Shown here piece after piece: positions 43,722 through 53,100 of a DNA stretch of 64,000 bases. Position 1 is the stretch's first letter. Every line of letters starts with the position of its first letter. Source of the stretch: Roseibacillus sp. (GTDB lineage Bacteria; Verrucomicrobiota; Verrucomicrobiia; Verrucomicrobiales; Akkermansiaceae). The translations under genes and the position numbers were made by a program. Where the stretch lies: positions 1 to 64,000 of the forward strand of contig JAPKFB010000002.1 of the NCBI GenBank assembly GCA_028821775.1, read 5' to 3'. The notes below the pieces were generated by a model. The model saw only the letters and a program-made list of their open reading frames with translations, had not been told where the DNA came from and did not search any database.

Positions 43722-46202
43722 ATGAAGCCGCTGCTGGGAATATTCCTGATTGTAATCTCCCTGAGCGCATACGCGCAGAAGGTGAGTCCTGACAAACCCT
43801 ATCCGACCTTTGCGGTGGGACCGACAGGGATCTATGCCTCGATCGAGAAAGGATTGGTGGTCACCGTGCAGTCGGTGAAGGAGGGTTCGCCAGCGGCCAC
43901 CACGAAGCTGAAGGCGGGCGATGTGCTGCTCTCGGCGGGCGGGCGCTCCCTTGCGGTTGATGATCCGCGCGTCCCCCTGGGGGAGTCGATCGGCTTGGCA
44001 GAGGCTGGGGACGGGATGGTGGAATTTGAATTAATGGGTGGGCAAAATGCAACCGTGAAGATTCCGCCGCTGGGGGCCTACCGGGTGAGCTGGCCGAAGG
44101 ATTGCCCGAAGTCGCGCGCGATTATTGCGAGGACCGCCGAATTCATCGAGGCGGCACAGCAGCCGGATGGTTCCTACCAGTTCGGCAAGCGCCCGGTTGG
44201 GAACAGCCTGCAAGGATGCCTGGCCAGTCTCTTTCTTCTGTCCACCGGAGAAGCGAAGTATCTGCCCAAGGTGGCGCGCCATGTCTTGCCCCTGGCGAAG
44301 CTGGCGGAGACGCGGAAGAATGCCGGCGGGCACATCAACTGGCAGTTGGGCTACCAGGGAATTCTTCTCAGCGAGTACTACCTGCGCACCGGGGATCAAC
44401 AGGTCCTGGCGGGATTGCAGGAGCTTTGCAATTGGTGCGTCGACAATCAGGCGGCGGGTGGTTGGGGGCACGGAGCGTCGGTGGTCCCGGGCTACGTGCA
44501 GAGCGGCTTGATGAATCATGCTGGGATTCCGGTGCTCATCACGCTGATCATCGCGCAGGAGTGTGGAGTGAAGGTGGACCAGGACGCGTATGCGCGGGCG
44601 GTCGCCCTGATGTATCGCATGGCCGGGCATGGGTGCATTGCTTATGGCGATCATCGGAGCGAGCTGTGGTGGTCGAACACCAACGGGCGCAATGCGATGG
44701 TGTCGTGTGCCTTTGCGCTCCTGAACGATATTCCGCGCTTCCGGGCGGCCTCCGAGCACCTCGCGCTGCTGGTCACCGATTCTTATTTTCAGCCCGAGTT
44801 TGGGCACACCGGGGGCGGGTTCAATGTGATGTGGCGTGGGATGGCATCGGTACATGCGCCTGAGGGTAAGGCCTCGCACTATCGCAGACAGATGAAGACC
44901 CTCGCGTGGTACTACGATCTTTGTCGGCAGCCGGGCGGGGGCTTTTCGATGCTACCAACTCCTCCGGACAACTCGCGCTACTCGGGATTGGAGTGGGGGA
45001 CTGGAGGGATGGGATTAACCTATACCGCTCCGTTGAGGAAACTGCGGATCACCGGTGCGCCCAGGACGAAGTTCAGCGTGAAGGCGGCGCCGCCGGCCTT
45101 CGAGTGGGGGGTTGATGCTGATCTCGCCTTTCTACGCACGAGTGGAGCCAAGGGGTTTGAGAAGGAACTCGCTCCCCCGCATGAAGTCTACGCCTTGCTA
45201 CTGAAGGAGCGGAAGGCGGAGTCGACGGTAGGCTTCTGTGCGCTACACCTCGGGCATTACAGTCCGCTGGTGCGGACCTGGGCTGCCCGGCGGCTGAGTG
45301 AGCTCAACAATGAGGAAGCCATTGCAGCCTTGGCAAAGGCGGTTGAGCACCGCGATCCTCGAGTAAGACGAGCGGTCTATGATGCGATCTCGGGTTATGA
45401 CAATTGGGGGCGGCCCATGAAGGGGAAGATCGATCCGATGGTCGTCTCCGAAAAATTTCTACCCGCGATTCTCAAGACGCTCACCGATGCGACGTCGGCA
45501 TGGTGGGAGCTTGATGGGGCTCTCTTTGCCTTGGGACGAGCTGAACCGGCGGATATTCGCAAGCAACTTCCGCTCGTCGAGAAGTTCGCGAAGCATCATG
45601 ATTGGTACCTCCGGGAGGGCGCATTCTGGGCGATCGTGGGGCTGCACAAGACGATCACGGGAGCGGAATTCAACCTGATGTCGAAGATCTATCGGGAATC
45701 CCGCCATGTCTACGAACGCTCGTCCTACGATGCTGGATTCCGCGTCATCCTGAAGAGCGATCGAGCGGCCTTCGATCGCGCAACGATGATGGAGGCGATC
45801 AAAATGCTGGGCGAAACGACGCACAAACCGGAGGTGGTTCTCGGCTACGGGACGGGAGGAATTCACGAGGCGGCTCACCGCACCATGATGATCCTCAAGC
45901 ACTTCGATCCGGACGTCTACAAGCTCATGATTGGTGATTTTGTGGCCTATCTTGCCATCTGGGAGCCCTACTATCAGCACAGCATCTGGCTCATCACGGG
46001 CAGCAAATGGCAACCGGGGGCTCTCAAGGTCCTGGAAGGGCTGGGGGCCGAAGGAAAGCCGATGGTGCGGAGCTTGAAAGCGATTCAACAGAAGTTCAAG
46101 AGCTTCGATCGGAAGCGAATTGGCGGGGCGGGGAAAGATCTTGAGCAACAGATCGACGATGCGGTCCGTATGTGGGAAAGCAAACATGGCCCAGCCAACT
46201 AA
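43722..46202 (+). CDS. DUF6288 protein: PDZ plus alpha-toroid plus HEAT
   Basis: This 826-residue exported protein has a signal peptide (to about 18). A PDZ-like domain at about 25-115 (GLVVTVQSVKEGSPAATTKLKAGDVLLSAGG) is followed by an alpha/alpha-toroid region at about 130-450 with glycine-rich turns (QQPDGSYQFGKRP, GGHINWQLGYQG, AAGGWGHGASVV) reminiscent of prenyltransferase/terpene-cyclase or polysaccharide-lyase toroids. A C-terminal HEAT-like region (about 500-826) closes it. I recognise this set as DUF6288, common in Planctomycetota and Verrucomicrobiota and of unknown function. ATG 43722 is preferred over TTG 43713. Confidence 0.75.
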   Translation: MKPLLGIFLIVISLSAYAQKVSPDKPYPTFAVGPTGIYASIEKGLVVTVQSVKEGSPAATTKLKAGDVLLSAGGRSLAVDDPRVPLGESIGLAEAGDGMVEFELMGGQNATVKIPPLGAYRVSWPKDCPKSRAIIARTAEFIEAAQQPDGSYQFGKRPVGNSLQGCLASLFLLSTGEAKYLPKVARHVLPLAKLAETRKNAGGHINWQLGYQGILLSEYYLRTGDQQVLAGLQELCNWCVDNQAAGGWGHGASVVPGYVQSGLMNHAGIPVLITLIIAQECGVKVDQDAYARAVALMYRMAGHGCIAYGDHRSELWWSNTNGRNAMVSCAFALLNDIPRFRAASEHLALLVTDSYFQPEFGHTGGGFNVMWRGMASVHAPEGKASHYRRQMKTLAWYYDLCRQPGGGFSMLPTPPDNSRYSGLEWGTGGMGLTYTAPLRKLRITGAPRTKFSVKAAPPAFEWGVDADLAFLRTSGAKGFEKELAPPHEVYALLLKERKAESTVGFCALHLGHYSPLVRTWAARRLSELNNEEAIAALAKAVEHRDPRVRRAVYDAISGYDNWGRPMKGKIDPMVVSEKFLPAILKTLTDATSAWWELDGALFALGRAEPADIRKQLPLVEKFAKHHDWYLREGAFWAIVGLHKTITGAEFNLMSKIYRESRHVYERSSYDAGFRVILKSDRAAFDRATMMEAIKMLGETTHKPEVVLGYGTGGIHEAAHRTMMILKHFDPDVYKLMIGDFVAYLAIWEPYYQHSIWLITGSKWQPGALKVLEGLGAEGKPMVRSLKAIQQKFKSFDRKRIGGAGKDLEQQIDDAVRMWESKHGPAN

Positions 46203-46238
46203 AACGCAACCAACAAACAAACTGCCTCACTCCACCTC

Positions 46239-47285
46239 ATGAAAAAACAATTTATTCTCGGGGCTCTCTCCGCAGCAGCCGCGACCGGATTGGCCGCAGC
46301 GGAGGACATTGTCAAAGTGTTCGTCCTGGCGGGTCAATCAAACATGGAAGGCAAGGCCACCAATGAACTGATGGAGCATCAGGCTACCGATGACAAAACA
46401 AAGAAGCTGTTCGCGCATCTGCGCAAGGACGGAAAGTGGATTGAGCGCGATGATGTTTCGATCAAGTATCTTAATCGGCATGGAGCCTTGACGATCGGTT
46501 ACGGGTCGCCCAAGCGGACCGGGGTAGAGCTCGAGTTTGGCAACACGTTGGGGAATCACTACAAGGAGCCGGTCCTCTTGATCAAGGCGGCCTGGGGCGG
46601 TCACTCGCTCGTGAAGTTGTTCCGCTCACCCTCGGCCGGCCTGCCTGCGGAGGAGAAGCTGCAAGCGGATCTCAAGAAGGCCCAGGAGCAAACCAGGAAG
46701 AAGAATGAGAAGAACGGAACGAACGATCCGTTGCCGACCATGGACGACATCAGGAAGCCGTATGGCAGTTCGTATCGCAATATGTTGGCGGAAGTGAAGG
46801 AGACCTTCGACAACTACGAGACGCTCTTTCCTCAACTCAAAGGGAAGAAGCTGGAAATTGCAGGGTTTGTCTGGTTCCAGGGATGGAACGACATGTATGG
46901 CGGAGCCGAGTTGGAGTACGCGTCCAACATGAAGCACTTCATCAAGGACGTGCGGAAGGATCTTAAGGCGCCCAAGATGCCCTTCGTGATTGGAGTGATG
47001 GGGCAGAATCAATCAGAGCCAGCCACGGGCGCGATGCTTGCGGTTCAGGAAGCGCAACTCTCGATGGAGAAGGTTCCCGAATTCAAAGGCAATGTGCGTG
47101 CGGTAAGGACCGACGTCCTGGTGGATAAAGCGGCGGAGGCCATCTATCCGAAATGGCGGGACAACTTTGAAGAGTGGAAGTTGACCGGCTCAGACTTTGG
47201 CTACCACTACATGGGGAGCGCGATCTGGTTTAACCGGATGGGCAAGGCGTTCGGGGCCGCGATGGAGGAGATGTTGGCGAAGTAG
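46239..47285 (+). CDS. SASA/CE6-type carbohydrate acetylesterase
   Basis: This 348-residue exported protein has a signal peptide (to about 20). The SGNH-type sialate O-acetylesterase fold shows VLAGQSNMEGK with nucleophile Ser at about 34, the tryptophan-containing oxyanion block FVWFQGWNDM, and catalytic Asp/His in SDFGYHYMG. Family members remove acetyl groups from sialic acid or xylan-type sugars (SASA domain, CE6-like). It begins 36 bases after the DUF6288 gene and likely completes a sulfatase-DUF6288-esterase transcript for removing substituents from glycans. Confidence 0.87.
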   Translation: MKKQFILGALSAAAATGLAAAEDIVKVFVLAGQSNMEGKATNELMEHQATDDKTKKLFAHLRKDGKWIERDDVSIKYLNRHGALTIGYGSPKRTGVELEFGNTLGNHYKEPVLLIKAAWGGHSLVKLFRSPSAGLPAEEKLQADLKKAQEQTRKKNEKNGTNDPLPTMDDIRKPYGSSYRNMLAEVKETFDNYETLFPQLKGKKLEIAGFVWFQGWNDMYGGAELEYASNMKHFIKDVRKDLKAPKMPFVIGVMGQNQSEPATGAMLAVQEAQLSMEKVPEFKGNVRAVRTDVLVDKAAEAIYPKWRDNFEEWKLTGSDFGYHYMGSAIWFNRMGKAFGAAMEEMLAK

Positions 47286-47301
47286 TCTTCAGGGACAGAT
47301 G

Positions 47302-47315
47302 CCCGGAGAGCCGGG
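47302..47315. terminator. Hairpin between convergent genes
   Basis: CCCGG-AGAG-CCGGG forms a 5-base-pair stem with a four-base loop in the 113-base gap between the esterase and the convergent acyltransferase gene. It lacks a T tract on either strand, so a terminator role is tentative. Confidence 0.3.
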
Positions 47316-47398
47316 AGAGGGATCTCGGATTTGAGTTTGGCGGCTAGGTCGCAGGGAGGGTTCCCCCGCGGGGCTGCTTGCGAGGCGATGGAGCCGTT

Positions 47399-49084
47399 TT
47401 AGTGATCGGAAGCGGTTGCACTGTCCGCCGATTGGGGGAGGGGCGGGATGGCCACTTTTTTGCCATTGAGCATGGTGCCGATCCAAGTGTGGCGGACGAA
47501 GTGCCGGTAGAGGAGGAGCAGGATGCCGTAGGTGACCGCGCACACCGCAAGGAATTTGAGGAAGCTCGGAAGAGGCCAGGGCATGATGATGATCTGGAGG
47601 CCGAGGACGAGGGGAAGGTGTGCGAGATAGATCCAGTAGGATGCGTCGGAGAGGTAGCGGATGCGAGTGCTGAGGGAGGAGAAGAATCGGCGGAAAAATC
47701 CGAGGGAGCCGTAAATCATGAGCCAAGCATAGAGGGTCAGGGAGAGGCTGAGAAGCAATTGGGCGTGAGGGATATTGTCGGGTCGATCTAGGAAGAGGTG
47801 AAGTCCGAGGCAGAGGGGCGGTATGGAAAAGAGGAAGCACAGCGGCCACCAGCGTCCCGCTTTCTCTTCGAAAGCAGTGCGTCCGAAACTGAGCGCTCCG
47901 AAGCCGAAGAAAATGGCATAGTAGAGCAACTTGGGTGGCCAGGGAAGGATTCCCATGGCAGTGTCAGGGCCGAAACTCTGGCGCATGAAGAACTGGGGGA
48001 GAGCGGTCAAGGGGATGAGCCACAGCCAGCAGATGGGGGAGGAAATCAACCAAGCGGGCGGGCCTCTCCAGTGGAGTTTGCCGGCGATCCAGGCGACGAA
48101 GACGAAGCCTGTCACAAGCCAAAGGAGGTAGTAGAGAAACCAGAGGTGCAGGAACAAGGGGATTAGGGCTCCGAACTGGTAAAGCCGGTAGAGGCCCCCG
48201 GCCCATGGGGGGATCCCCAGAAGAGCGGCGTTGGTCCGGGCGCCCTTGCTTGCGAGGAGGCTGATCAGTTCGGCGCGGCCGGTCGTGATCTCTTCCTGGT
48301 CGACTTCGAACTGCGCCATGTCGGCGGTCGCTTGCACGATCCACCAATGAGCGGCGGCGCTGTCGAGCGGAGTGTTGCCCTCGAGGGAGACCGCGTTCAC
48401 ATCCGCCCCATGGGCGAGGAGGAGTTGGGCTGATTGGGATCGGCCGAGCAAGGCGGCGGCATGCAGGGGGGTGTTGCCTTTGCCGTCCCGGGTGTTGACG
48501 TAGGCTCCGTGACGGATGAGGAGCGCGGCGCATTCCTGCTGCCCGAGGAGAGACGCCCAGGTCAGGGCGGTGAGGCCGTCCTTGTCCTTGAGGTCGGGCG
48601 CGAGGCCGCGTTCGAGATGTTGCCGGAGGACTTCCGTATTTCCGGTCCTGGCTGCGCCCCAGATTGTGATCGTGCTCGTTCCGGCGGACGGCTCAAGGAC
48701 TGCGCTCAGGTGACGGTCTTCGAGGTCCTTCTTGGCAGATCCCCCGAGCAGGGAGACCACGATGGTGAGTGGCACAAACACCAACCAAGCGACCACCATG
48801 GGGAGCAGGATCCGTTTGACCCGGTGGTTGATCAAGGGGCCCAGCCCGCGCCGGCGCCAGAGCATGGTGGTGAAGTAGCCGCTGATGAGGAAGAAGAGAG
48901 CCATCCGAAATCCGTGGATGGCATGCTGGGCGATTCCGTAGGCTTGATGTTGATGAAGGTCCTGGGCGGGCCAAATGGGAGTGTCGGAATAGGCGAGGAG
49001 GGCGTGCAGGACAAGGCCGAGCATCATCGCGAAGGCCCGCAGGGCATCGAGGTGATAGTAGCGAGTGGGCGGGGCCGCGATCAT
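47399..49084 (-). CDS. Acyltransferase-3/OpgC-like membrane protein with inserted ankyrin repeats
   Basis: This 561-residue polytopic membrane protein begins YYHLDALRAFAMMLGLVLHAL (typical of acyltransferase 3/OpgC), followed by MALFFLISGYF and a third helix at about 92-113. About 145 soluble residues (about 140-285) with ankyrin repeats interrupt the membrane domain: DGLTALTWASLLGQQECAALLI, GKGNTPLHAAALLGRSQSAQLLL, LEGNTPLDSAA. After that, seven or so helices resume (YLLWLVTGFVFVAWIAG through YGILLLLYRHFV). The family moves acyl groups onto membrane glycans. The soluble insert may bind a protein partner. The gene is divergent from the carboxylesterase. Confidence 0.85.
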   Translation of the reverse strand: MIAAPPTRYYHLDALRAFAMMLGLVLHALLAYSDTPIWPAQDLHQHQAYGIAQHAIHGFRMALFFLISGYFTTMLWRRRGLGPLINHRVKRILLPMVVAWLVFVPLTIVVSLLGGSAKKDLEDRHLSAVLEPSAGTSTITIWGAARTGNTEVLRQHLERGLAPDLKDKDGLTALTWASLLGQQECAALLIRHGAYVNTRDGKGNTPLHAAALLGRSQSAQLLLAHGADVNAVSLEGNTPLDSAAAHWWIVQATADMAQFEVDQEEITTGRAELISLLASKGARTNAALLGIPPWAGGLYRLYQFGALIPLFLHLWFLYYLLWLVTGFVFVAWIAGKLHWRGPPAWLISSPICWLWLIPLTALPQFFMRQSFGPDTAMGILPWPPKLLYYAIFFGFGALSFGRTAFEEKAGRWWPLCFLFSIPPLCLGLHLFLDRPDNIPHAQLLLSLSLTLYAWLMIYGSLGFFRRFFSSLSTRIRYLSDASYWIYLAHLPLVLGLQIIIMPWPLPSFLKFLAVCAVTYGILLLLYRHFVRHTWIGTMLNGKKVAIPPLPQSADSATASDH

Positions 49085-49211
49085 GGAAGGCGGTCACTTT
49101 GTGGGGGAATTGAATCGCGAATCAATTGCCAATGTCGACGAATGTTGGGGCAGAGAGCGCGCTGCGAGAAAGAGTTCGTCCTCCCGGATTAGTTGAGTTA
49201 GTGATTCCGTG

Positions 49212-50066
49212 ATGAATCTACTTGCGCTCAAATGTGCTCTGTTGCTCTGGGTCGTGCTGCTCGGAGTCCCATGCACCCTGGTGGCGGGCGAAGCGGAGGA
49301 GGGATACAAGACGGAGAAGGATATTTTGTATCGCGATGGGAAGTCGCCGGGGTGGGACCAGTACATGAAAGAGCGCTGCAAGCTTGATCTCTACTATCCA
49401 ACCGAGAAGAAACAATTTGCGACCGTGGTTTGGTTTCATGGTGGGGGACTGCGCGGCGGCAACAAGACCGTGCCCCGGCAACTGAAGAAGCAGGGCCTGG
49501 CGGTGGTGGCGGTGAACTACCGACTTTTTCCGAACGTGAAGTGCCCGGCCTACCTTGAGGATGCCGCCGCTGCGGTGGCGTGGACCTTCAGGAACATCGG
49601 GCGCTATGGGGGAGATCCGAGTTTGATTTTTGTGTCAGGACATTCGGCGGGCGGTTATCTCACCAGCATGATCGGCTTGGACAAGAGCTACTTGGCGAAG
49701 CACGATCTCGATGCCAACAAGATCGCGGGGCTGCTGCCATACAGCGGGCATACCATTACCCATTTTACGCCTCGCGAAGAGCGCGGAATACCTGGTGAGC
49801 AGGCGATCATCGACAAGTATGCGCCGCTCTTTCATGTGCGGGCCGATGCTCCCCCGTTGGTGTTGATCACTGGCGGGCGCGAGTTGGAATTGCTTGGACG
49901 CTACGAAGAGAACGCCTACCTGTGGCGCATGATGAAGGTGGCGAAGCATACGAAGTGCGAACTCCATGAGTTGGATGGATTCAACCATGGCGAGATGGCG
50001 GGCCCTGCGCACGCGATCCTCTTGAAGCACATTCGGCGAGTCCTGAAGGAGCGGTCATCCCATTAG
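49212..50066 (+). CDS. Secreted alpha/beta hydrolase (carboxylesterase, BD-FAE-like)
   Basis: This 284-residue exported protein has a signal peptide to about residue 25. It belongs to the hormone-sensitive-lipase/BD-FAE type: oxyanion HGGGLRGG, nucleophile GHSAGGYL, and a catalytic histidine in DGFNHGEM. The catalytic acid in the usual GxxD position appears as GGRELE, suggesting Glu instead of Asp. Substrates could be feruloyl or acetyl esters on plant or algal glycans. GTG 49209 directly precedes the ATG at 49212; the ATG is used. It shares direction with the following multidomain dehydrogenase. Confidence 0.85.
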   Translation: MNLLALKCALLLWVVLLGVPCTLVAGEAEEGYKTEKDILYRDGKSPGWDQYMKERCKLDLYYPTEKKQFATVVWFHGGGLRGGNKTVPRQLKKQGLAVVAVNYRLFPNVKCPAYLEDAAAAVAWTFRNIGRYGGDPSLIFVSGHSAGGYLTSMIGLDKSYLAKHDLDANKIAGLLPYSGHTITHFTPREERGIPGEQAIIDKYAPLFHVRADAPPLVLITGGRELELLGRYEENAYLWRMMKVAKHTKCELHELDGFNHGEMAGPAHAILLKHIRRVLKERSSH

Positions 50067-50129
50067 GGGACTGCTCATGAGGGAGGCAATTCCTTGTCGC
50101 TGCCGCCCGCGGGCGATAGGGTTCACCTT

Positions 50130-53100
50130 GTGAAAGTTCTACCCCATTTTGTCTCGATTCTCGTGGTGGGTTTCGCTGCTCCCCTCCTTGCGGACGACGG
50201 ATTCAAATCGATCTTTGATGGGAAGACGCTCGCCGGTTGGAAGTGTCGACCCGAGAGTCAGGCCGGGAATTGGAAAGTGGGGGATGGCAAGATCGTGGGA
50301 ACCGGCCGTGGGAGGGAGTCCTACCTCATGTTCAAGGATGAGCTCGGCGATTTTGAGATGAAATTCAGCTATCGCCTGCTGACGGAAGGCAACACCGGGC
50401 TGGAGGTTCGGAGTCGACCGGTGAAGGGAAAAGCGAGTCGCCTGCACGGATACCACGCGGACATCGGTCACGTTGGAATTGGCGACAAGGTTTTGGGGGC
50501 GTGGGATTTTCATGAGGACAACCGGGGCGACTATCTCGCTCGGAGAGGGGAGCGGGTCACAATTGGGAAGGACGGCAAGATGGTGCGAGTGCCCCTCGCC
50601 GGTGCGATGGAAGTGAGTGATGTGAAGAAGGGCGAGTGGAATGAGGTGCATGTCTACGCGCAGGGAAAGCGACTGTGGTTTTCGATCAATGGCAAGATCG
50701 CCTCGGAGGTGATCGATAACGAGATCGCCAAGCGGCTCGAGCGCGGATTTGTCGGCTTTCAGCTCCACGGAGGCGACAGGATGGTGGTGGAGTTCAAGGA
50801 GATTGGCTTGAAGCGGGGACGCCGTGAGCCGGCCAGGGAGGATCGTGCGTCTGGGTCTGCGGCGCATGGGAGCTTCGAGCTTCGCAAGGAGGACGTGGTG
50901 GCATTTGTGGGGGGCACCGATTTGGTGAACATGCAGAAGGACGGACGCCTGGAGGCGGCCATGACGCAGCGATGGAAGGATGCCGCGCCGAAGTTCCGCG
51001 ACTTTGCGTGGGATGGCGACACGGTCTACTTTCAGAGTGCGGAGCGTCAGCGCTGGAGGCAGGAGGCCTTTGGTAAGTGGAATGATCAGCTCAAACGCGA
51101 GAAGGTCACGGTCCTGATTGTGCAGTTTGGCAAGATGGAATCCCTGGATGGGGCGGAGAAGGTGGATCAGTTCACCGAAGCCTATGGCAAGTTGCTCGAG
51201 ACCATTTCGGTCGAGGACCGGCGGGTGGTTCTCTTGGAACCCTCGCCCTTCCAGTGGGGTGGTGCGGCGGAACGATCGGCTTGGCCTGCCTACGCTGCGG
51301 CAGTGAAGGCGCTGGCCCGGAAGGGTGGGATTCCCTTCGTGGCTGGAGATCCCAAAGATGCTCCTGCTGCGTTCATCAGAGGGTTGACGGGAGAGGCGGA
51401 ACCGAGGGGCGCGGCCTTTGCCCAACTGAGGGCAACGGTGAGCGAGAAGCACCGCCTCTGGGCGGAATACTGGCGGCCCGCAAACTGGAAATGCATCTTT
51501 GGCGACGACCGCAAACGAGTCTTTTCGAAGGCCGCACACGGCTTGCCCTCCATTCAAGAAGAGTGGGCGACCTATCCCGGGTTGATCAAGAAGGCGGAGG
51601 ACGCGATCCGAATGGGTAAACCGTGGACCGCGCCTTTGCCGCCAGAGCTCACCGGATCCGGGGAAGCAGACATCAGGATGGAACTCGAATCGTTTGAGTT
51701 GTTGGATGGCTTTGAAGTGAATCTCTTTGCCGACGAGCGGCATGGGGTGCGCAATCCGCTCTCAATTCGTTGGGACGCGAGTGGGCGGATGTATGTGGCC
51801 TGTTCGGATGTCTATCCTCAGGTCGAACCGGGAGTGCGAGGCTACGACAAGATCATCGCCCTTCGCGACGTGAACCATGATGGCCGGGCGGATGAATCGA
51901 AGGTCTTCGCAGCGGGACTGACCATTCCGACCGGGATGGAAGTGGGGCCGGATCGGGTGTATGTCGGGCAGGGGACCGACTTGTTGACCTTGCGCGACAC
52001 CACCGGGGATGGGGTGGCCGACGAACGTATTGTGCTCTTGACGGGCTTTGGGAATGGAGACTCCCACCAGACGAGCAACTGTTTTGTGTGGAGTCCGGGG
52101 GGGGAGCTATGGTGGTGCCAGGGTGATGGGATCTCCTCCCGAGTGGAGACGCCCTTCGGTGTGTCCTCGTTGTTCCAAGCCGGGGTTTACCGATTGCGGC
52201 CGAACGAACTTCGACTGGACCCCCTGCTCGATGACTTCATGGGCCCGGGGAATCCCTGGGGCATTGCCTTTGATGACTTTGGGCAGTCCTTTGTGATCGA
52301 TGGCGCAGGCGGGGTCTCCTATCTGACCCCGGCGTCTATTCCTGCGAAACGTCGTCTGCGCTTGCCGCGGATTGGGAATCCTGGCGGCTACTGTGGAATT
52401 GATTGCCTCGGGGCGAGTAACTTGCCCGCTGAAATGCAAGGCCAGTTCGTGATTGGGGACTACAAGAAGAACCAGGTCAGTTGTTTCGCAACGAGGGAAG
52501 AGGGTGCCGGATTCAAACTCGATTGGAAGAAGCCGCTCCTGCGTTCCAAGCATCGCAACTTCCGCCCCATCGATGTGAAAGTGGGACCGGATGGTGCGAT
52601 CTACGTGGTGGATTGGTACAATCCCATCACCTGTCACCAGGATGATTTTTACCGGCACCCGGAACGTGACAAGACGCATGGCCGAATTTGGAGAATCAGC
52701 GCGAAGAAGGGCAGCGTGAAGCCGCCGATGTTGGTAGGGGCATCGATCCCGGACTTGTTGGATGCGCTCAGCTCGCCCGAGCGCTGGACCCGGCTCAAGG
52801 CCAAGCAGGTGCTGGTGGGACGGGATGCGGACAAGGTTGCGGCGGCAACCCTAAAGTGGAGCGAGGGGCGGCAGGGATCGGGCGCGAGTCGGGATCTCCT
52901 CGAAGCGGTGGCTCTGTTAGAGTGGATCGAGAAGCCGGACTTGCTGGTCCTGAAGCGGGTGTTGGATTCGTCGGATCATCGGGCGCGGGCCTATGGCACG
53001 CGAGTGTTGGGACGTTGGGGGCCTCTCCTGCCCGGTGCCCATGAGATTTTGCTCAGAATGGCGCGCGACTCACACCCCCTGGTACGGATGGAGGCTGTCT

